Of a stretch of 64,000 nt of DNA, positions 1 through 8,212 are shown piece after piece. Position 1 is the first letter of the stretch; each line of letters opens with the position of its first letter. Source of the DNA: Solirubrum koreensis (GTDB lineage Bacteria > Bacteroidota > Bacteroidia > Cytophagales > Hymenobacteraceae); NCBI RefSeq assembly GCF_039541855.1, contig NZ_BAABHA010000001.1, positions 372,001-436,000 of the forward strand. The letters are read 5' to 3'. The notes beneath the pieces were generated by a model. That model saw only the letters and a list, made by a program, of their open reading frames with translations. It ran no database searches and was not told the DNA's origin. The position numbers and the translations under genes were made by a program.

Positions 1-391
1 CACGGGTGCGTGGGGTAATAAGCCGAGCTACTGCTGCTACATCGAGGTTGGGATGAGTGGCCGTACTGTCGGCAAAAACGATGCGGGCGCCACGCAGTAC
101 AAAAGCGTTGGCCGTAGATGTGAACGTGTAGCTGGGGACAATCACCTCGTCGCCGGGCTGAATATCGAGCAGCAAGGCTGCCATTTCCAGCGCTGCCGTA
201 CCGCTGGTCGTCAGCAGCGCCTTGGCAATGCCATAATGCTCCTCGAAGTACTGCTGGCAACGCTGGGTGAATTGCCCGTTTCCGGAGAGCTTGCCGAGCA
301 GAACGGCTTCTTGAATATACTTAAGCTCCGGTCCTACCAAGTGGGGGCGGTTAAAGGGAATAAAGTCGGGGGAATCAGCAGCAATATTCAT
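1..391 (-). CDS. wecE: DegT/DnrJ/EryC1/StrS sugar aminotransferase, WecE-like (3' part outside window)
   Basis: This is the N-terminal 130 residues of a PLP-dependent fold-type I aminotransferase; the C-terminal part, including the PLP-binding lysine, lies beyond the left edge. The segments SGNGQFTQRCQQYFEEHYG, TSGTAALEMAALLLD and GDEVIVPSYTFTSTANAFVL match what I know of WecE/RffA, which makes dTDP-4-amino-4,6-dideoxygalactose (dTDP-fucosamine) for surface polysaccharides. The start is the ATG at 391, giving MNIAADSPDFIPFNRP, with the usual FNRP opening. It is divergent from the glycosyltransferase at 639, and the 247 bp between them should hold both promoters. The exact sugar substrate is inferred; other amino-sugar transaminases of this family are possible. 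Confidence 0.88.
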   Translation of the reverse strand, partial: MNIAADSPDFIPFNRPHLVGPELKYIQEAVLLGKLSGNGQFTQRCQQYFEEHYGIAKALLTTSGTAALEMAALLLDIQPGDEVIVPSYTFTSTANAFVLRGARIVFADSTATHPNLDVAAVARLITPRTR

Positions 392-510
392 GCGGTGACA
401 ATTTCGGGAATGCCGAGCAGTAAACGGCACAGGTAGCAAACCGAAGAGCGTGCCACAAGCAGAGTAACGGCAACGGCGCGGTGCGACCGAACCGCACCCG
501 CGTTCTTTCG

Positions 511-518
511 TATTTTTG
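511..518 (+). promoter_or_regulatory. Candidate Bacteroidota -7 box
   Basis: TATTTTTG fits the TAnnTTTG -7 consensus of the Bacteroidota main sigma factor. It lies about 120 bp before the glycosyltransferase start at 639. I see no convincing TTTG -33 element at the right distance, so this is tentative. Confidence 0.3.
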
Positions 519-638
519 CAGGCCGAAACGAAATTCAGCTCATAACCAGAAGCTGGGGCACGTTTCTTGTTCGGCGCCGGCCCGCCCGTGTTTGACCTGG
601 TACGGGCGACTGGTTTTTGGTGGTTGTCAATTTACCCA

Positions 639-1754
639 ATGAAGATTCTATTTCTGACGCCTTATCCCCAAGGCGAGGCGCCTTCCCAGCGGTTTCGTTT
701 TGAGCAGTATCTGCCGGCGTTACGTGCGCGCGGCATTGAGTACTCCGAACGCGCTTTTCTGGATTTGCCCACTTGGCGGGTGCTCTACAAGCCTGGTCAT
801 GCAAAAACCAAGATGTGGGGTATTGTGAAAGGCTTCTTTCGTCGTTTGGCTACGTTGCCCGAGGTGCCGGGCTACGATTACGTATTCATTCACCGTGAAG
901 CGTCGCCCATAGGGCCACCCGTGTTCGAGTGGATCATTGCCAAGCTGTTGGGCAAAAAGATTATCTATGATTTCGACGATGCTATTTGGATGGCCTTAAC
1001 GTCGAAACACAACCAAATGGCGGCCATCGTAAAGTGGCACAGCAAGGTGGCCGACGTTTGCCGCTGGAGCTACAAAGTGAGTTGCGGCAACGATTTCCTA
1101 TGCGAGTACGCCCGCCAGTACAACTCCCGGGTGGTGCTCAATCCCACCACTATTGACACGGTTAACCTGCACAACCGTACCAAAGACCAGAAAACCGACC
1201 GCGTTATTCTGGGCTGGACCGGCACCCATTCCAACATGGTGTACCTGGCGTCGTTGATGCCGGTGCTACGCCGCCTGGAGGAGAAGTACGATTTTACCTT
1301 CCGCGTTATTTCCAACCAGGATCCGCAACTGGACCTCAAAAGCTTCGACTACCTGCCGTGGCGCAAGACCACCGAAATTGATGACTTGGCCACTTTTAAT
1401 GTGGGTGTAATGCCGCTGGAGGAGCAGGTCAGCCCATTGTCGTTGGGCAAGTGTGGTTTCAAGGCCTTGCAATACATGTCGTTGGGTATTCCGGCGGTGG
1501 CATCACCGGTGGGCGTGAATACTAAAATTGTGACCGACGGCGTCGATGGTTTCCTATGCAAGGACGAGGAAGAATGGTACCAAGCCCTGGCCCGCCTGAT
1601 CGAGGATGCCGAACTGCGCATTCGGCTTGGTGCTAACGCCCAGCAAACAGTGCGTGCGCGCTATTCCGTGGTATCAAACACCGAAAACTTCGTGCGGTTG
1701 TTTTCGGTCGATACAGAGCCAGCGCGGGTAGTGACTGTTCCCGCAACGGCTTAA
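639..1754 (+). CDS. Group 1 (GT4-type) glycosyltransferase
   Basis: A 371-residue GT-B fold glycosyltransferase. The ATG at 639 (MKILFLTPYPQGEAPSQRFR) was chosen over an in-frame upstream start at 567 because it gives the expected Rossmann-like opening strand. The C-terminal nucleotide-sugar domain shows ILGWTGTHSN, a PLSLGKCGFKALQYMSLGIP segment equivalent to the E-x7-E region, and VASPVGVNTKIVTDGVDGF. It probably transfers a sugar to a lipid-linked or polysaccharide acceptor at the inner face of the membrane. The WecE-like gene alongside supports a role in O-antigen or exopolysaccharide assembly. Donor and acceptor cannot be read from the sequence. Confidence 0.85.
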   Translation: MKILFLTPYPQGEAPSQRFRFEQYLPALRARGIEYSERAFLDLPTWRVLYKPGHAKTKMWGIVKGFFRRLATLPEVPGYDYVFIHREASPIGPPVFEWIIAKLLGKKIIYDFDDAIWMALTSKHNQMAAIVKWHSKVADVCRWSYKVSCGNDFLCEYARQYNSRVVLNPTTIDTVNLHNRTKDQKTDRVILGWTGTHSNMVYLASLMPVLRRLEEKYDFTFRVISNQDPQLDLKSFDYLPWRKTTEIDDLATFNVGVMPLEEQVSPLSLGKCGFKALQYMSLGIPAVASPVGVNTKIVTDGVDGFLCKDEEEWYQALARLIEDAELRIRLGANAQQTVRARYSVVSNTENFVRLFSVDTEPARVVTVPATA

Positions 1755-1762
1755 TACATTTG
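1755..1762 (+). promoter_or_regulatory. Candidate -7 box before MaoC operon
   Basis: TACATTTG matches TAnnTTTG and overlaps the glycosyltransferase stop region. It would give a leader of roughly 85 nt for the MaoC-like gene at 1851. No clear -33 partner is seen. Confidence 0.35.
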
Positions 1763-1850
1763 CGCTTGCCCGTAGCTGGGCGCTGCTTTTCTATCGTACG
1801 TTCGAAATCAACGCGCGGTGGAGCTTCCTTTGCACCTTATTCTTTCTACT

Positions 1851-2243
1851 ATGTTTGAAATCGGCCAGAAAGCTCAGCTTTCCAAAACGTTTACGGATGC
1901 CGACATCCGGACCTTCGCTGAACTGTCCGGCGATACGAATCCAGTTCACCTCGACGATGAGTTTGCCAAGTCTAGCTTGTTTGGTCGACGAATTGCCCAT
2001 GGACTGCTTACCGCCTCGTTGCTGAGTGGCATTCTGGGAACCAAGATTCCTGGAACAGGGGCCATCTATCTGGGCCAAACCATCAAGTTTTTGCACCCCG
2101 TGTTTGTAGACGATACGATTACGGCGGAGGTAGAAGTAATCGGATTAAAGGAAGAAAAGAAGATAATCACGGTGCGCACCACCTGCACCAATCAGGATGG
2201 TAAAGCTGTGCTGGAAGGCGAGGCAGTACTCAAGTACGCTTAA
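1851..2243 (+). CDS. MaoC-like hot-dog (R)-specific enoyl-CoA hydratase
   Basis: A 130-residue MaoC family dehydratase. The start at 1851 (MFEIGQKAQLSKTF) is the normal N-terminus; an upstream in-frame start at 1818 would add an unusual extension. The hydratase motif appears as SGDTNPVHLDDEFA, with the catalytic Asp and His, followed by FGRRIAHGLLTASLLSG, typical of PhaJ-type enzymes that hydrate trans-2-enoyl-CoA to (R)-3-hydroxyacyl-CoA. Its stop directly abuts the next gene, so the two are probably co-translated. The combination with a carbohydrate deacetylase and an acetyltransferase hints at supplying or processing acyl groups for a lipid or glycan, which is inference. Confidence 0.87.
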   Translation: MFEIGQKAQLSKTFTDADIRTFAELSGDTNPVHLDDEFAKSSLFGRRIAHGLLTASLLSGILGTKIPGTGAIYLGQTIKFLHPVFVDDTITAEVEVIGLKEEKKIITVRTTCTNQDGKAVLEGEAVLKYA

Positions 2244-3113
2244 GTGACCCGCATGCGTCAGGTCATTATCAACGCCGATGATTTCGGGCTCAGTCCCTCG
2301 GTGAGCCGCGCCATTGTGGACGCGTATCGGGCCGGCAACCTCACCAGCACCACCATGATGGTGAACATGCCCGGCACGGACGACGGTGCCCGGCTGGCTA
2401 GCGAAAACCCCGGCCTCGCCATTGGCCTGCATTTCTGCCTAAGCGAAGGCCGCCCGCTTACGGTTGCGCCCTCCCTCACCGATGCCAACGGCAACTTTCT
2501 GGAGCGTGGTGCTTTGCTCAAGCGAGCGTTGCGCGGCCAGGTAAAAGAAACTGAAGTACGCGCTGAGTTTGAGGCCCAACTAGCCAAGCTGGAAGGGCTG
2601 GGTATCAAGCCCACCCACACCGACTCGCACCAGCACGTGCACATGCTGCCAGCAGTGTTTCGGGCTATTGCGCCGGTGCTCAATGCCCGCAAGCTGCCGG
2701 TGCGCCTGGCCATTCCACACAAGCCCAGTCTGGCTTTGCTGCTGCGCTGGCCGCTAAAGTTTGTGCGTCAAAGCATTTTGTACCGCAGCAGTCAGCAGTT
2801 TAAACGCCAGGTAAGCACCCGTACCAACGATGTGCTGGTATCGGTGCACGATTTGAGCACGCCGCCCACCGGCTACACCGCCGAAACCCTGCGCCAACTC
2901 GTACACGAGGCTCCTGCCGATGCGCAAGTGGTGGAACTGATGGTGCACCCTTACATTCCCGGGGCTGACATCGACGCGTTATATCCCACGGATTTAGCGC
3001 TGCGAAAGCCGTTTTTTGAGAAATGCTACGCCGAGCACCGCATTCTGAGCGGGCCGCCTTTGTTTGCCCACGACCCTAACGTAACCCTGACCACGTATGG
3101 CTCAGCTTCCTGA
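2244..3113 (+). CDS. ChbG/HpnK (YdjC) family carbohydrate deacetylase
   Basis: About 289 residues. The GTG at 2244 abuts the preceding stop; an ATG at 2253 (MRQVIINADDFGLS) is an equally good start and fits the family better. Conserved metal-site features are visible: NADDFGLS near the N-terminus, GLHFCLSEGRP, and THTDSHQHVHMLPAVF, with the Asp and His residues that bind the divalent metal. The family removes acetyl groups from chito-oligosaccharides or works in hopanoid head-group formation. Given the neighbouring glycosyltransferases, I infer a role in cell-surface glycan or glycolipid modification. The 3' end overlaps the next gene by 17 bp. Confidence 0.88.
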   Translation: MTRMRQVIINADDFGLSPSVSRAIVDAYRAGNLTSTTMMVNMPGTDDGARLASENPGLAIGLHFCLSEGRPLTVAPSLTDANGNFLERGALLKRALRGQVKETEVRAEFEAQLAKLEGLGIKPTHTDSHQHVHMLPAVFRAIAPVLNARKLPVRLAIPHKPSLALLLRWPLKFVRQSILYRSSQQFKRQVSTRTNDVLVSVHDLSTPPTGYTAETLRQLVHEAPADAQVVELMVHPYIPGADIDALYPTDLALRKPFFEKCYAEHRILSGPPLFAHDPNVTLTTYGSAS

Positions 3114-4053
3114 CGATATTACCATTACCCGCGCTACCCAGGCCGACCTGGCCGATGTGGTGGAGCTTAACCGCACCGAAAACGACGACGACCGGATGAC
3201 TACCGGTTATTTGGACTGGTGGTATTTCAACAACCCGTTCAACTCGTTCTCCTTCTTCCTGGCGCGCTTTCAGGGCAAAGGAGCCGGTATGTGTACCTCG
3301 AACGATGCTATTTTTAGCATCAACGGCAAGCCCTGGAAATCGGGTTTTATCCAGAAGGTACTCACCTCGAACGCGGTGCGCGGCAAGGGCCTGTTTGGCA
3401 AGCTCTACGTGAAAACCGATACCGATTTCATGGAGCGCGGCGGCGACTGTTTCCTCGCTTTCCCGAATGCAGTAGCCAAGCCCATATACCTGGCCAAGTA
3501 CAACTACAGCCACGGTATTTATCCCGACCTCACGCTGCTCTTTACCAACCCCGCGCATTTGCTTAGCGGCGGTAATTACGAGGTGGTGACCAAACTGGAT
3601 GATGCTTTCTTCCAGATCGCATCCTTCCAGTTTAACAACGCCATGATCAAGGACCAAAAGTTCTTGCAGTGGCGCTACCTCACTTTCCAGTCGCCGCACT
3701 ACAAGTACGTTACGCTGGCCGTTAAGCGTGCAGGTAAAGTGGTTGGCTACGTATTCCTGAAGAAAATCAAGAAGAAGGGCCTGCCAGTACACGTGCTCAT
3801 GGATGTGGCTTGCCATTCCGAAACCGAACTGGCTTACCTCATCAAACAAGCTCGTATTTACGCCGCCAAAGACCTCTCGGTGGGCTTACTTTACATGGGC
3901 AACCCGCTCATTGACGCTGCCACCCGCGGGGTACTGCGTAAGTTCTGGCCTAACCAATTCGACTTTTTGGTGAAGGGCAAAAACCAGGGCGAAACCGATG
4001 AACTGGCGAAAGTTAAATTCAACTTCTTCTTCGGCGACCTGGACTTTGTATAG
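3097..4053 (+). CDS. GNAT-like N-acetyltransferase
   Basis: A 318-residue protein that opens like a GNAT domain (ITITRATQADLADVVELNRTE). The segment KVLTSNAVRGKGLFGKLY corresponds to the acetyl-CoA-binding V-x-x-x-x-R/Q-x-x-G-x-G/A loop, in the variant RGKGLFGKL. The C-terminal half probably contains a second, degenerate GNAT-like fold. It overlaps the ChbG-like gene by 17 bp, so translation is probably coupled. A deacetylase and an acetyltransferase in one operon suggest exchange of N-acyl groups on a sugar, but the substrate is unknown. Confidence 0.72.
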   Translation: MAQLPDDITITRATQADLADVVELNRTENDDDRMTTGYLDWWYFNNPFNSFSFFLARFQGKGAGMCTSNDAIFSINGKPWKSGFIQKVLTSNAVRGKGLFGKLYVKTDTDFMERGGDCFLAFPNAVAKPIYLAKYNYSHGIYPDLTLLFTNPAHLLSGGNYEVVTKLDDAFFQIASFQFNNAMIKDQKFLQWRYLTFQSPHYKYVTLAVKRAGKVVGYVFLKKIKKKGLPVHVLMDVACHSETELAYLIKQARIYAAKDLSVGLLYMGNPLIDAATRGVLRKFWPNQFDFLVKGKNQGETDELAKVKFNFFFGDLDFV

Positions 4054-4122
4054 TCCACTGCTGGCGTTGCATTGGTTGTAACTCATTGCAACAAGCCCTG
4101 CACCATTGATTGTTTGTTCGCT

Positions 4123-4170
4123 GAAAACAGAGAAGCGGCGCCTCTAACGGAGCGCCGCTTCTCTGTTTTC
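4123..4170. terminator. Bidirectional terminator hairpin
   Basis: Perfect 19-bp inverted repeat (arms 4123-4141 and 4152-4170) with a 10-nt loop, ending in GTTTTC on the plus strand and the same on the minus strand. It sits between the convergent GNAT gene and GT2 gene, so it should stop transcription from both sides. Confidence 0.85.
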
Positions 4171-4203
4171 GTCGATTTATGCTTGCTGGTTAGTCTGCTT
4201 GCT

Positions 4204-5196
4204 CTAAGCCGGAACGCCGGGCTGCCGTTGCGGTCTTGTGTCTTCCAGCACAATATTCGTGTCGTCGATCAGGTACAGCGGGCGGCGGCGAACATCCGCG
4301 CTAACCCGGGCTAGGTACTCTCCAATAATGCCGATGGCTATCAGCTGCACCCCGCCCAGGAAGAGGATGCTCACCATGAGCGAGGCCCAGCCAGGCTGGT
4401 AGCTTTGGCGGAAAAAGCGGGAGTAAAACGTGTAAATCATCATTACAAAAGCAATGGCGGACACGAAAAACCCAGCAACCGTGGAAACCTTAAGGGGAAC
4501 ATCCGAATAGCTCGTAATGGCATCCAGAGCCAGGCGAATCATTTTTCGGTAGGTCCAGGCGGTTTGCCCACCGGCCCGCTCGGCCCGGTCAAATTCCACA
4601 AACGTCTGCCGGAAGCCCACCCACGAAATCTGTCCTCGCATGTACTTGTTTTGCTCGGGCATGAGTTTAAGCGCTTCTACCACCTTGCGGTCCATGATGC
4701 GAAAATCACCCGTGTCGACGGGGATATCCACGTTCGTGAGGTTGGCCAGGGTGCGGTAGAAAAGCTTGGAGGTGAGCTTCTTCATGGCGCTTTCGCCTTC
4801 CCGGCTGCGGCGCTTAGCGTACACTACCTCGTAGCCTTGACGCAGCTTCTCGTACATCTGCGGAATGAGCTCCGGCGGGTCCTGCAGGTCGGCATCGATG
4901 ATGACCACGGCTTGGCCCACGCACAGGTCGAGGCCGGCTGTAACGGCCATTTGCTGCCCAAAATTGCGGCTGAAGTTCACGTACCGCACATCGTCGTGTT
5001 GCGCGGCAAGTCCACGAATCAGTTCCAGAGAACGGTCGCGGGAACCGTCGTTGATGAATACGTATTCGCAGGACAAACCCATCGGGTCGATAACTCCCCG
5101 CAGGCGCTTATACAGCGTGGGAATATTGGCCTCTTCGTTAAAAATCGGAATAATTACGGAGAGGACCGTAGGCGAACCACTGACGTGGGAAGACAT
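4204..5196 (-). CDS. GT2 family glycosyltransferase (polyprenyl-phosphate sugar synthase type)
   Basis: A 330-residue GT-A fold enzyme with two C-terminal membrane segments. VLSVIIPIFNEEANI opens the catalytic domain, DADLQDPPE (about residues 101-109) contains the metal-binding Asp-x-Asp, and the membrane segments follow GGQTAWTYRKM. This layout is that of DPM1/GtrB/ArnC-like proteins, which load a sugar onto undecaprenyl phosphate at the inner face of the membrane. The start at 5196 leaves about 35 nt to a good -7 box. It probably works with the polysaccharide genes nearby; the sugar is unknown. Confidence 0.87.
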   Translation of the reverse strand: MSSHVSGSPTVLSVIIPIFNEEANIPTLYKRLRGVIDPMGLSCEYVFINDGSRDRSLELIRGLAAQHDDVRYVNFSRNFGQQMAVTAGLDLCVGQAVVIIDADLQDPPELIPQMYEKLRQGYEVVYAKRRSREGESAMKKLTSKLFYRTLANLTNVDIPVDTGDFRIMDRKVVEALKLMPEQNKYMRGQISWVGFRQTFVEFDRAERAGGQTAWTYRKMIRLALDAITSYSDVPLKVSTVAGFFVSAIAFVMMIYTFYSRFFRQSYQPGWASLMVSILFLGGVQLIAIGIIGEYLARVSADVRRRPLYLIDDTNIVLEDTRPQRQPGVPA

Positions 5197-5230
5197 GATA
5201 CAGAGGGCTCGTTTAAGTAGGCAGACCCAA

Positions 5231-5238
5231 CAAAGGTA
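5231..5238 (-). promoter_or_regulatory. -7 box of GT2 gene
   Basis: Reads TACCTTTG on the minus strand, a perfect TAnnTTTG, about 35 nt before the GT2 start codon. A -33 element is not obvious. Confidence 0.5.
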
Positions 5239-5399
5239 ACGTGAAGCAGTGAATGGGCCGCTAATAGCCTAAGTAGAGTAACTCAGGCCTTTACTCCAGG
5301 GGAAGGTATGCCTACCAAGGCACAGCGAGGGTAGAAGAAGGGCTCCAAGTTACCGACTGACCGGTGCACGTAATGCCTTGTTAACGAAAAATGTCAGAG

Positions 5400-6824
5400 C
5401 TATGCGGCGCCTGCTAGCTGAGGACGACGCGGCGGTAGAACGCGGCGCTTTTTAGGCTTTGCCTTGCGTCTGACGAAGTCGTCCTGCAAGACGAACAAGG
5501 CTGTGACATAAAAAGGCCACATGGGGATGCGGTAGCGCACCAGGTTACCGAAGTTACCGGATGTAATAGCCGTGCCGATGGCGAAAAGCACCGAGAAAAT
5601 AATACTGAACAGAATAAGCGGTGTGCTGCCAATCCGGCTGAAGGTCTTAAATAAACCGGTTCGATAGAATACGCGGGCTGTTAGGAAGGTAATCCAAAGT
5701 ACTTCGAATGCCGAGAGCAGCATTACCGGGTTTCGTACCTCCCACACGAATGGACGAAACAAGCCAATGACAATGGCCTTGGGGGCAAGTTTGGGAATGT
5801 CTGCCGGGCCGGTAAAGTCGTCCATGTGGTAGCCCGAATTGCCCATGCCACGGGCCTTTCCCGATTCGTCCTGACTGATTTCGTTGTGGTAAGTAGAGGC
5901 CACCTTAGCACGATCTTCGATTTTATCAAAGTCGTAGTTCTGGTTACCCTCTGCTATCTTCTGGCTGGCAAAAAAGCCTATAACTGCCCCAATGAGCAAC
6001 AGCACTGGCAGCACTAGGGCCCGAACCACGGAAGATTTGATCTTGGCGCTTTGCTGCGTGGCTACCCATACCATTACCGGCCCGAGGAAGCTGATCAGAA
6101 TATAGATCTTAACCGATTGCAATACAATGCCACCAATCAGCAGCGCCATTATGGCCGCTACGGGTCTAGTACGGCTTACCAAGAGGTTGTAAAACCCATA
6201 AAACAGCCAGCCCAAAGCGCCAATACACAACGCATCTTTGGAAATGCCCGAACCCCAAAAAAATACTGACGGAATAAAGAATACCGAAATGGCCAGTTGC
6301 TTATACAAGTGCGGGTAGAGGCGGAGGAAGGTGTTGTAAAGCGCCCATACCCCGCTGAAACTCAGTATGGCGAACATAAGCGCCACCACGCTGTAGGAGT
6401 GAAAGCAGAACAGCGAAAGGAAGCCGCACACCTTCACAACGAAGTACTCTGTTTGGGCATCGTACCAGTGAATCAGGGCAACGTACTTGCCCATGTCCGG
6501 ATCGTAGCTGCCGTCGTTAGACAGCAGCAGGCGGATGCCAATGCTGGGGCTGTCCCAAAAGGCGTCGTAAATGGCCTTCGACTCGTTAAAGTAGTTTAGG
6601 GTGTCGCCGCCCTGGTAATAGAACTGGTAAATTAAGCCCAGCGAAAAAGCGCCAAGAAACTTGACCGACAGCGCCGGAATAAAGTAACGCTTGGTTAGCG
6701 GATTGGTAAACCGAGGACGTACGGCGTAGGCCAACCCATAGAATAGCGCTAGATACAGTGGACCCAGGAACAAGTCCTTAAAGTCCATTCCGCCTAATCC
6801 TATTGTGCCGCCCAGTCCTGCCAT
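5400..6824 (-). CDS. Polytopic membrane protein, unknown function (polysaccharide-polymerase-like layout)
   Basis: A 474-residue protein with roughly ten hydrophobic segments, a long polar loop (about residues 290-350, with NQNYDFDKIEDRAK and YHMDDFTGPADIP) and a basic C-terminus rich in Lys and Arg (RRKAKPKKRRVLPPRR). I do not recognise a named family. The layout, with many membrane spans and one large extracytoplasmic loop, resembles Wzy/EpsG-type polymerases or other membrane glycan enzymes, and the neighbouring genes are glycosyltransferases, so that role is a reasonable guess only. The upstream minus-strand gene ends 6 bp before its start, so they are probably one operon. Confidence 0.75.
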   Translation of the reverse strand: MAGLGGTIGLGGMDFKDLFLGPLYLALFYGLAYAVRPRFTNPLTKRYFIPALSVKFLGAFSLGLIYQFYYQGGDTLNYFNESKAIYDAFWDSPSIGIRLLLSNDGSYDPDMGKYVALIHWYDAQTEYFVVKVCGFLSLFCFHSYSVVALMFAILSFSGVWALYNTFLRLYPHLYKQLAISVFFIPSVFFWGSGISKDALCIGALGWLFYGFYNLLVSRTRPVAAIMALLIGGIVLQSVKIYILISFLGPVMVWVATQQSAKIKSSVVRALVLPVLLLIGAVIGFFASQKIAEGNQNYDFDKIEDRAKVASTYHNEISQDESGKARGMGNSGYHMDDFTGPADIPKLAPKAIVIGLFRPFVWEVRNPVMLLSAFEVLWITFLTARVFYRTGLFKTFSRIGSTPLILFSIIFSVLFAIGTAITSGNFGNLVRYRIPMWPFYVTALFVLQDDFVRRKAKPKKRRVLPPRRPQLAGAA

Positions 6825-6830
6825 AGCCCT

Positions 6831-8102
6831 TTACTTCCGTTTCGAACCCTTCACATACGCTCTGGCTTCGCGGTACTGCTCGCTTTTGCGGTCTGATTTG
6901 TTTTGCACTACGGTGTAGTAGCGCAATGCCGCTTTGCCGTCTTTTTCCTTGTCGGCAATGCGGGCCAGGTTCAGGTTAGCGTACAAATAAAAGCCGCCGG
7001 TAGTTTCGTTCGTGCTTTCGGCAAACACAATGCAGCGCTGGTAATACTCCTTGGCTTTGGGAATGTCTTTGTACTTGTTCTGCATAAGCCAGCCCAGGAA
7101 GTAGGTGGCGTACCGGCCGCTAATGCCCTCGTAGCCGGGGTAGCCGCGGTTGAGCTTGTCTAGAATTTCGCGGCTCACCCGCTCACACTCCCGAAACTCG
7201 CCCTCGTTGAACGTAAGCAGGGCGTAAAACCGCTGGAAATAACCGTTATCGGGGTAGCGGGTGGCCAGCAGGCGCGCAATGGGCATGGAGGCCGCCGGGT
7301 TATTCTCCTCGTTATTGAGGATGCGCATGAGGAAAAACTTGGCCTCGGTGCCGGTGTAAAAACCGTTGTCGGCTACGCTTTTGAGCTGCTTCAGGCCCAA
7401 CTCGCGGTTGCCCCTGGGAAAGAACAGCAGCACGGGGCGCAGCAGCGGGTAATTCTCGCTGATCCAAACCGCGTAATAGTTGAACAAAGCCTGGCCGAAG
7501 AGAAACTCGGGGCTGAGGCCGTTGGCTTCCTGGCTTTTCTGCAGGTAGTCAAGGGCCCGTTTGCTGCTGACGGTGGCCTTGCGCCAGTCCTTGCGCTCGG
7601 CGTGCAGGCGGGCGTCGAATCCGTAGGCGGCCGAGAGGAAAAAGCAGGCCTCGTAATTGCGGTTGTCGATGTCGTAAAGCTTTTCGGCTTTGGTAATCGA
7701 GGTGTCCATGTAGGCGAAGAATACCTTGTCGTATTGCTTCGTCTGCACGTTGGTCGGTACTATTTTCCACCACTGGCTCAAACCCAGCAAAAAGTAGGGC
7801 ATGGGGTGGTTGGGGTAGCGCCGCTTCAGAGACCGAAATTGCTTTTCGGCCTTGTCGTACTTGAAGTTGTAAAGGTTCTGCACGGCGCCTTCCAGCTCCA
7901 GCTGGATGTCCTTGTCGAGCAGCAGCCAGCCCGAGTAATCGACGGCGCCGGGCACTACGTCCACGGTGTCGAGCTGAATGTTGCGGATGGGAGCGGGCCT
8001 CCGGGTTGTATCGGGTTGCTGCGCCACTGCACGCGCGGGCAGCAGCATGCATAGCCCGCTTAGTAAGCACAACGACAGGATATAACGCAGATTCGGGAGC
8101 AT
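6831..8102 (-). CDS. Secreted TPR-like protein
   Basis: A 423-residue protein. The start at 8102 (MLPNLRYILSLCLLSG) gives a clean Sec signal peptide ending near ARAVAQQ; a longer in-frame start at 8279 would bury it. The mature part is helical with tetratricopeptide-like repeats, for example YKFDKAEKQFRSLKRRYPNH-type units (here YNFKYDKAEKQF) and PKAKEYYQRCIVFAES. It is probably periplasmic or surface-associated and may act as a scaffold for a protein or glycan complex. It lies 6 bp upstream of the polytopic membrane protein gene and probably shares its transcript. Precise function unknown. Confidence 0.8.
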   Translation of the reverse strand: MLPNLRYILSLCLLSGLCMLLPARAVAQQPDTTRRPAPIRNIQLDTVDVVPGAVDYSGWLLLDKDIQLELEGAVQNLYNFKYDKAEKQFRSLKRRYPNHPMPYFLLGLSQWWKIVPTNVQTKQYDKVFFAYMDTSITKAEKLYDIDNRNYEACFFLSAAYGFDARLHAERKDWRKATVSSKRALDYLQKSQEANGLSPEFLFGQALFNYYAVWISENYPLLRPVLLFFPRGNRELGLKQLKSVADNGFYTGTEAKFFLMRILNNEENNPAASMPIARLLATRYPDNGYFQRFYALLTFNEGEFRECERVSREILDKLNRGYPGYEGISGRYATYFLGWLMQNKYKDIPKAKEYYQRCIVFAESTNETTGGFYLYANLNLARIADKEKDGKAALRYYTVVQNKSDRKSEQYREARAYVKGSKRK

Positions 8103-8165
8103 GCAAATAGCGAATGGGAGCGAAAAGCGAGAAGGCCACCGGCGTTCCGTCGCCAAACGGAACCA

Positions 8166-8173
8166 CAAAAATA
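8166..8173 (-). promoter_or_regulatory. -7 box of TPR-protein operon
   Basis: Reads TATTTTTG on the minus strand, 64 nt before the start at 8102. It lies between this gene and the divergent peptidase gene at 8213. Confidence 0.4.
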
Positions 8174-8212
8174 GGATATTTAAGCCGGAATGGGACTTGT
8201 AACCCCCTACGT

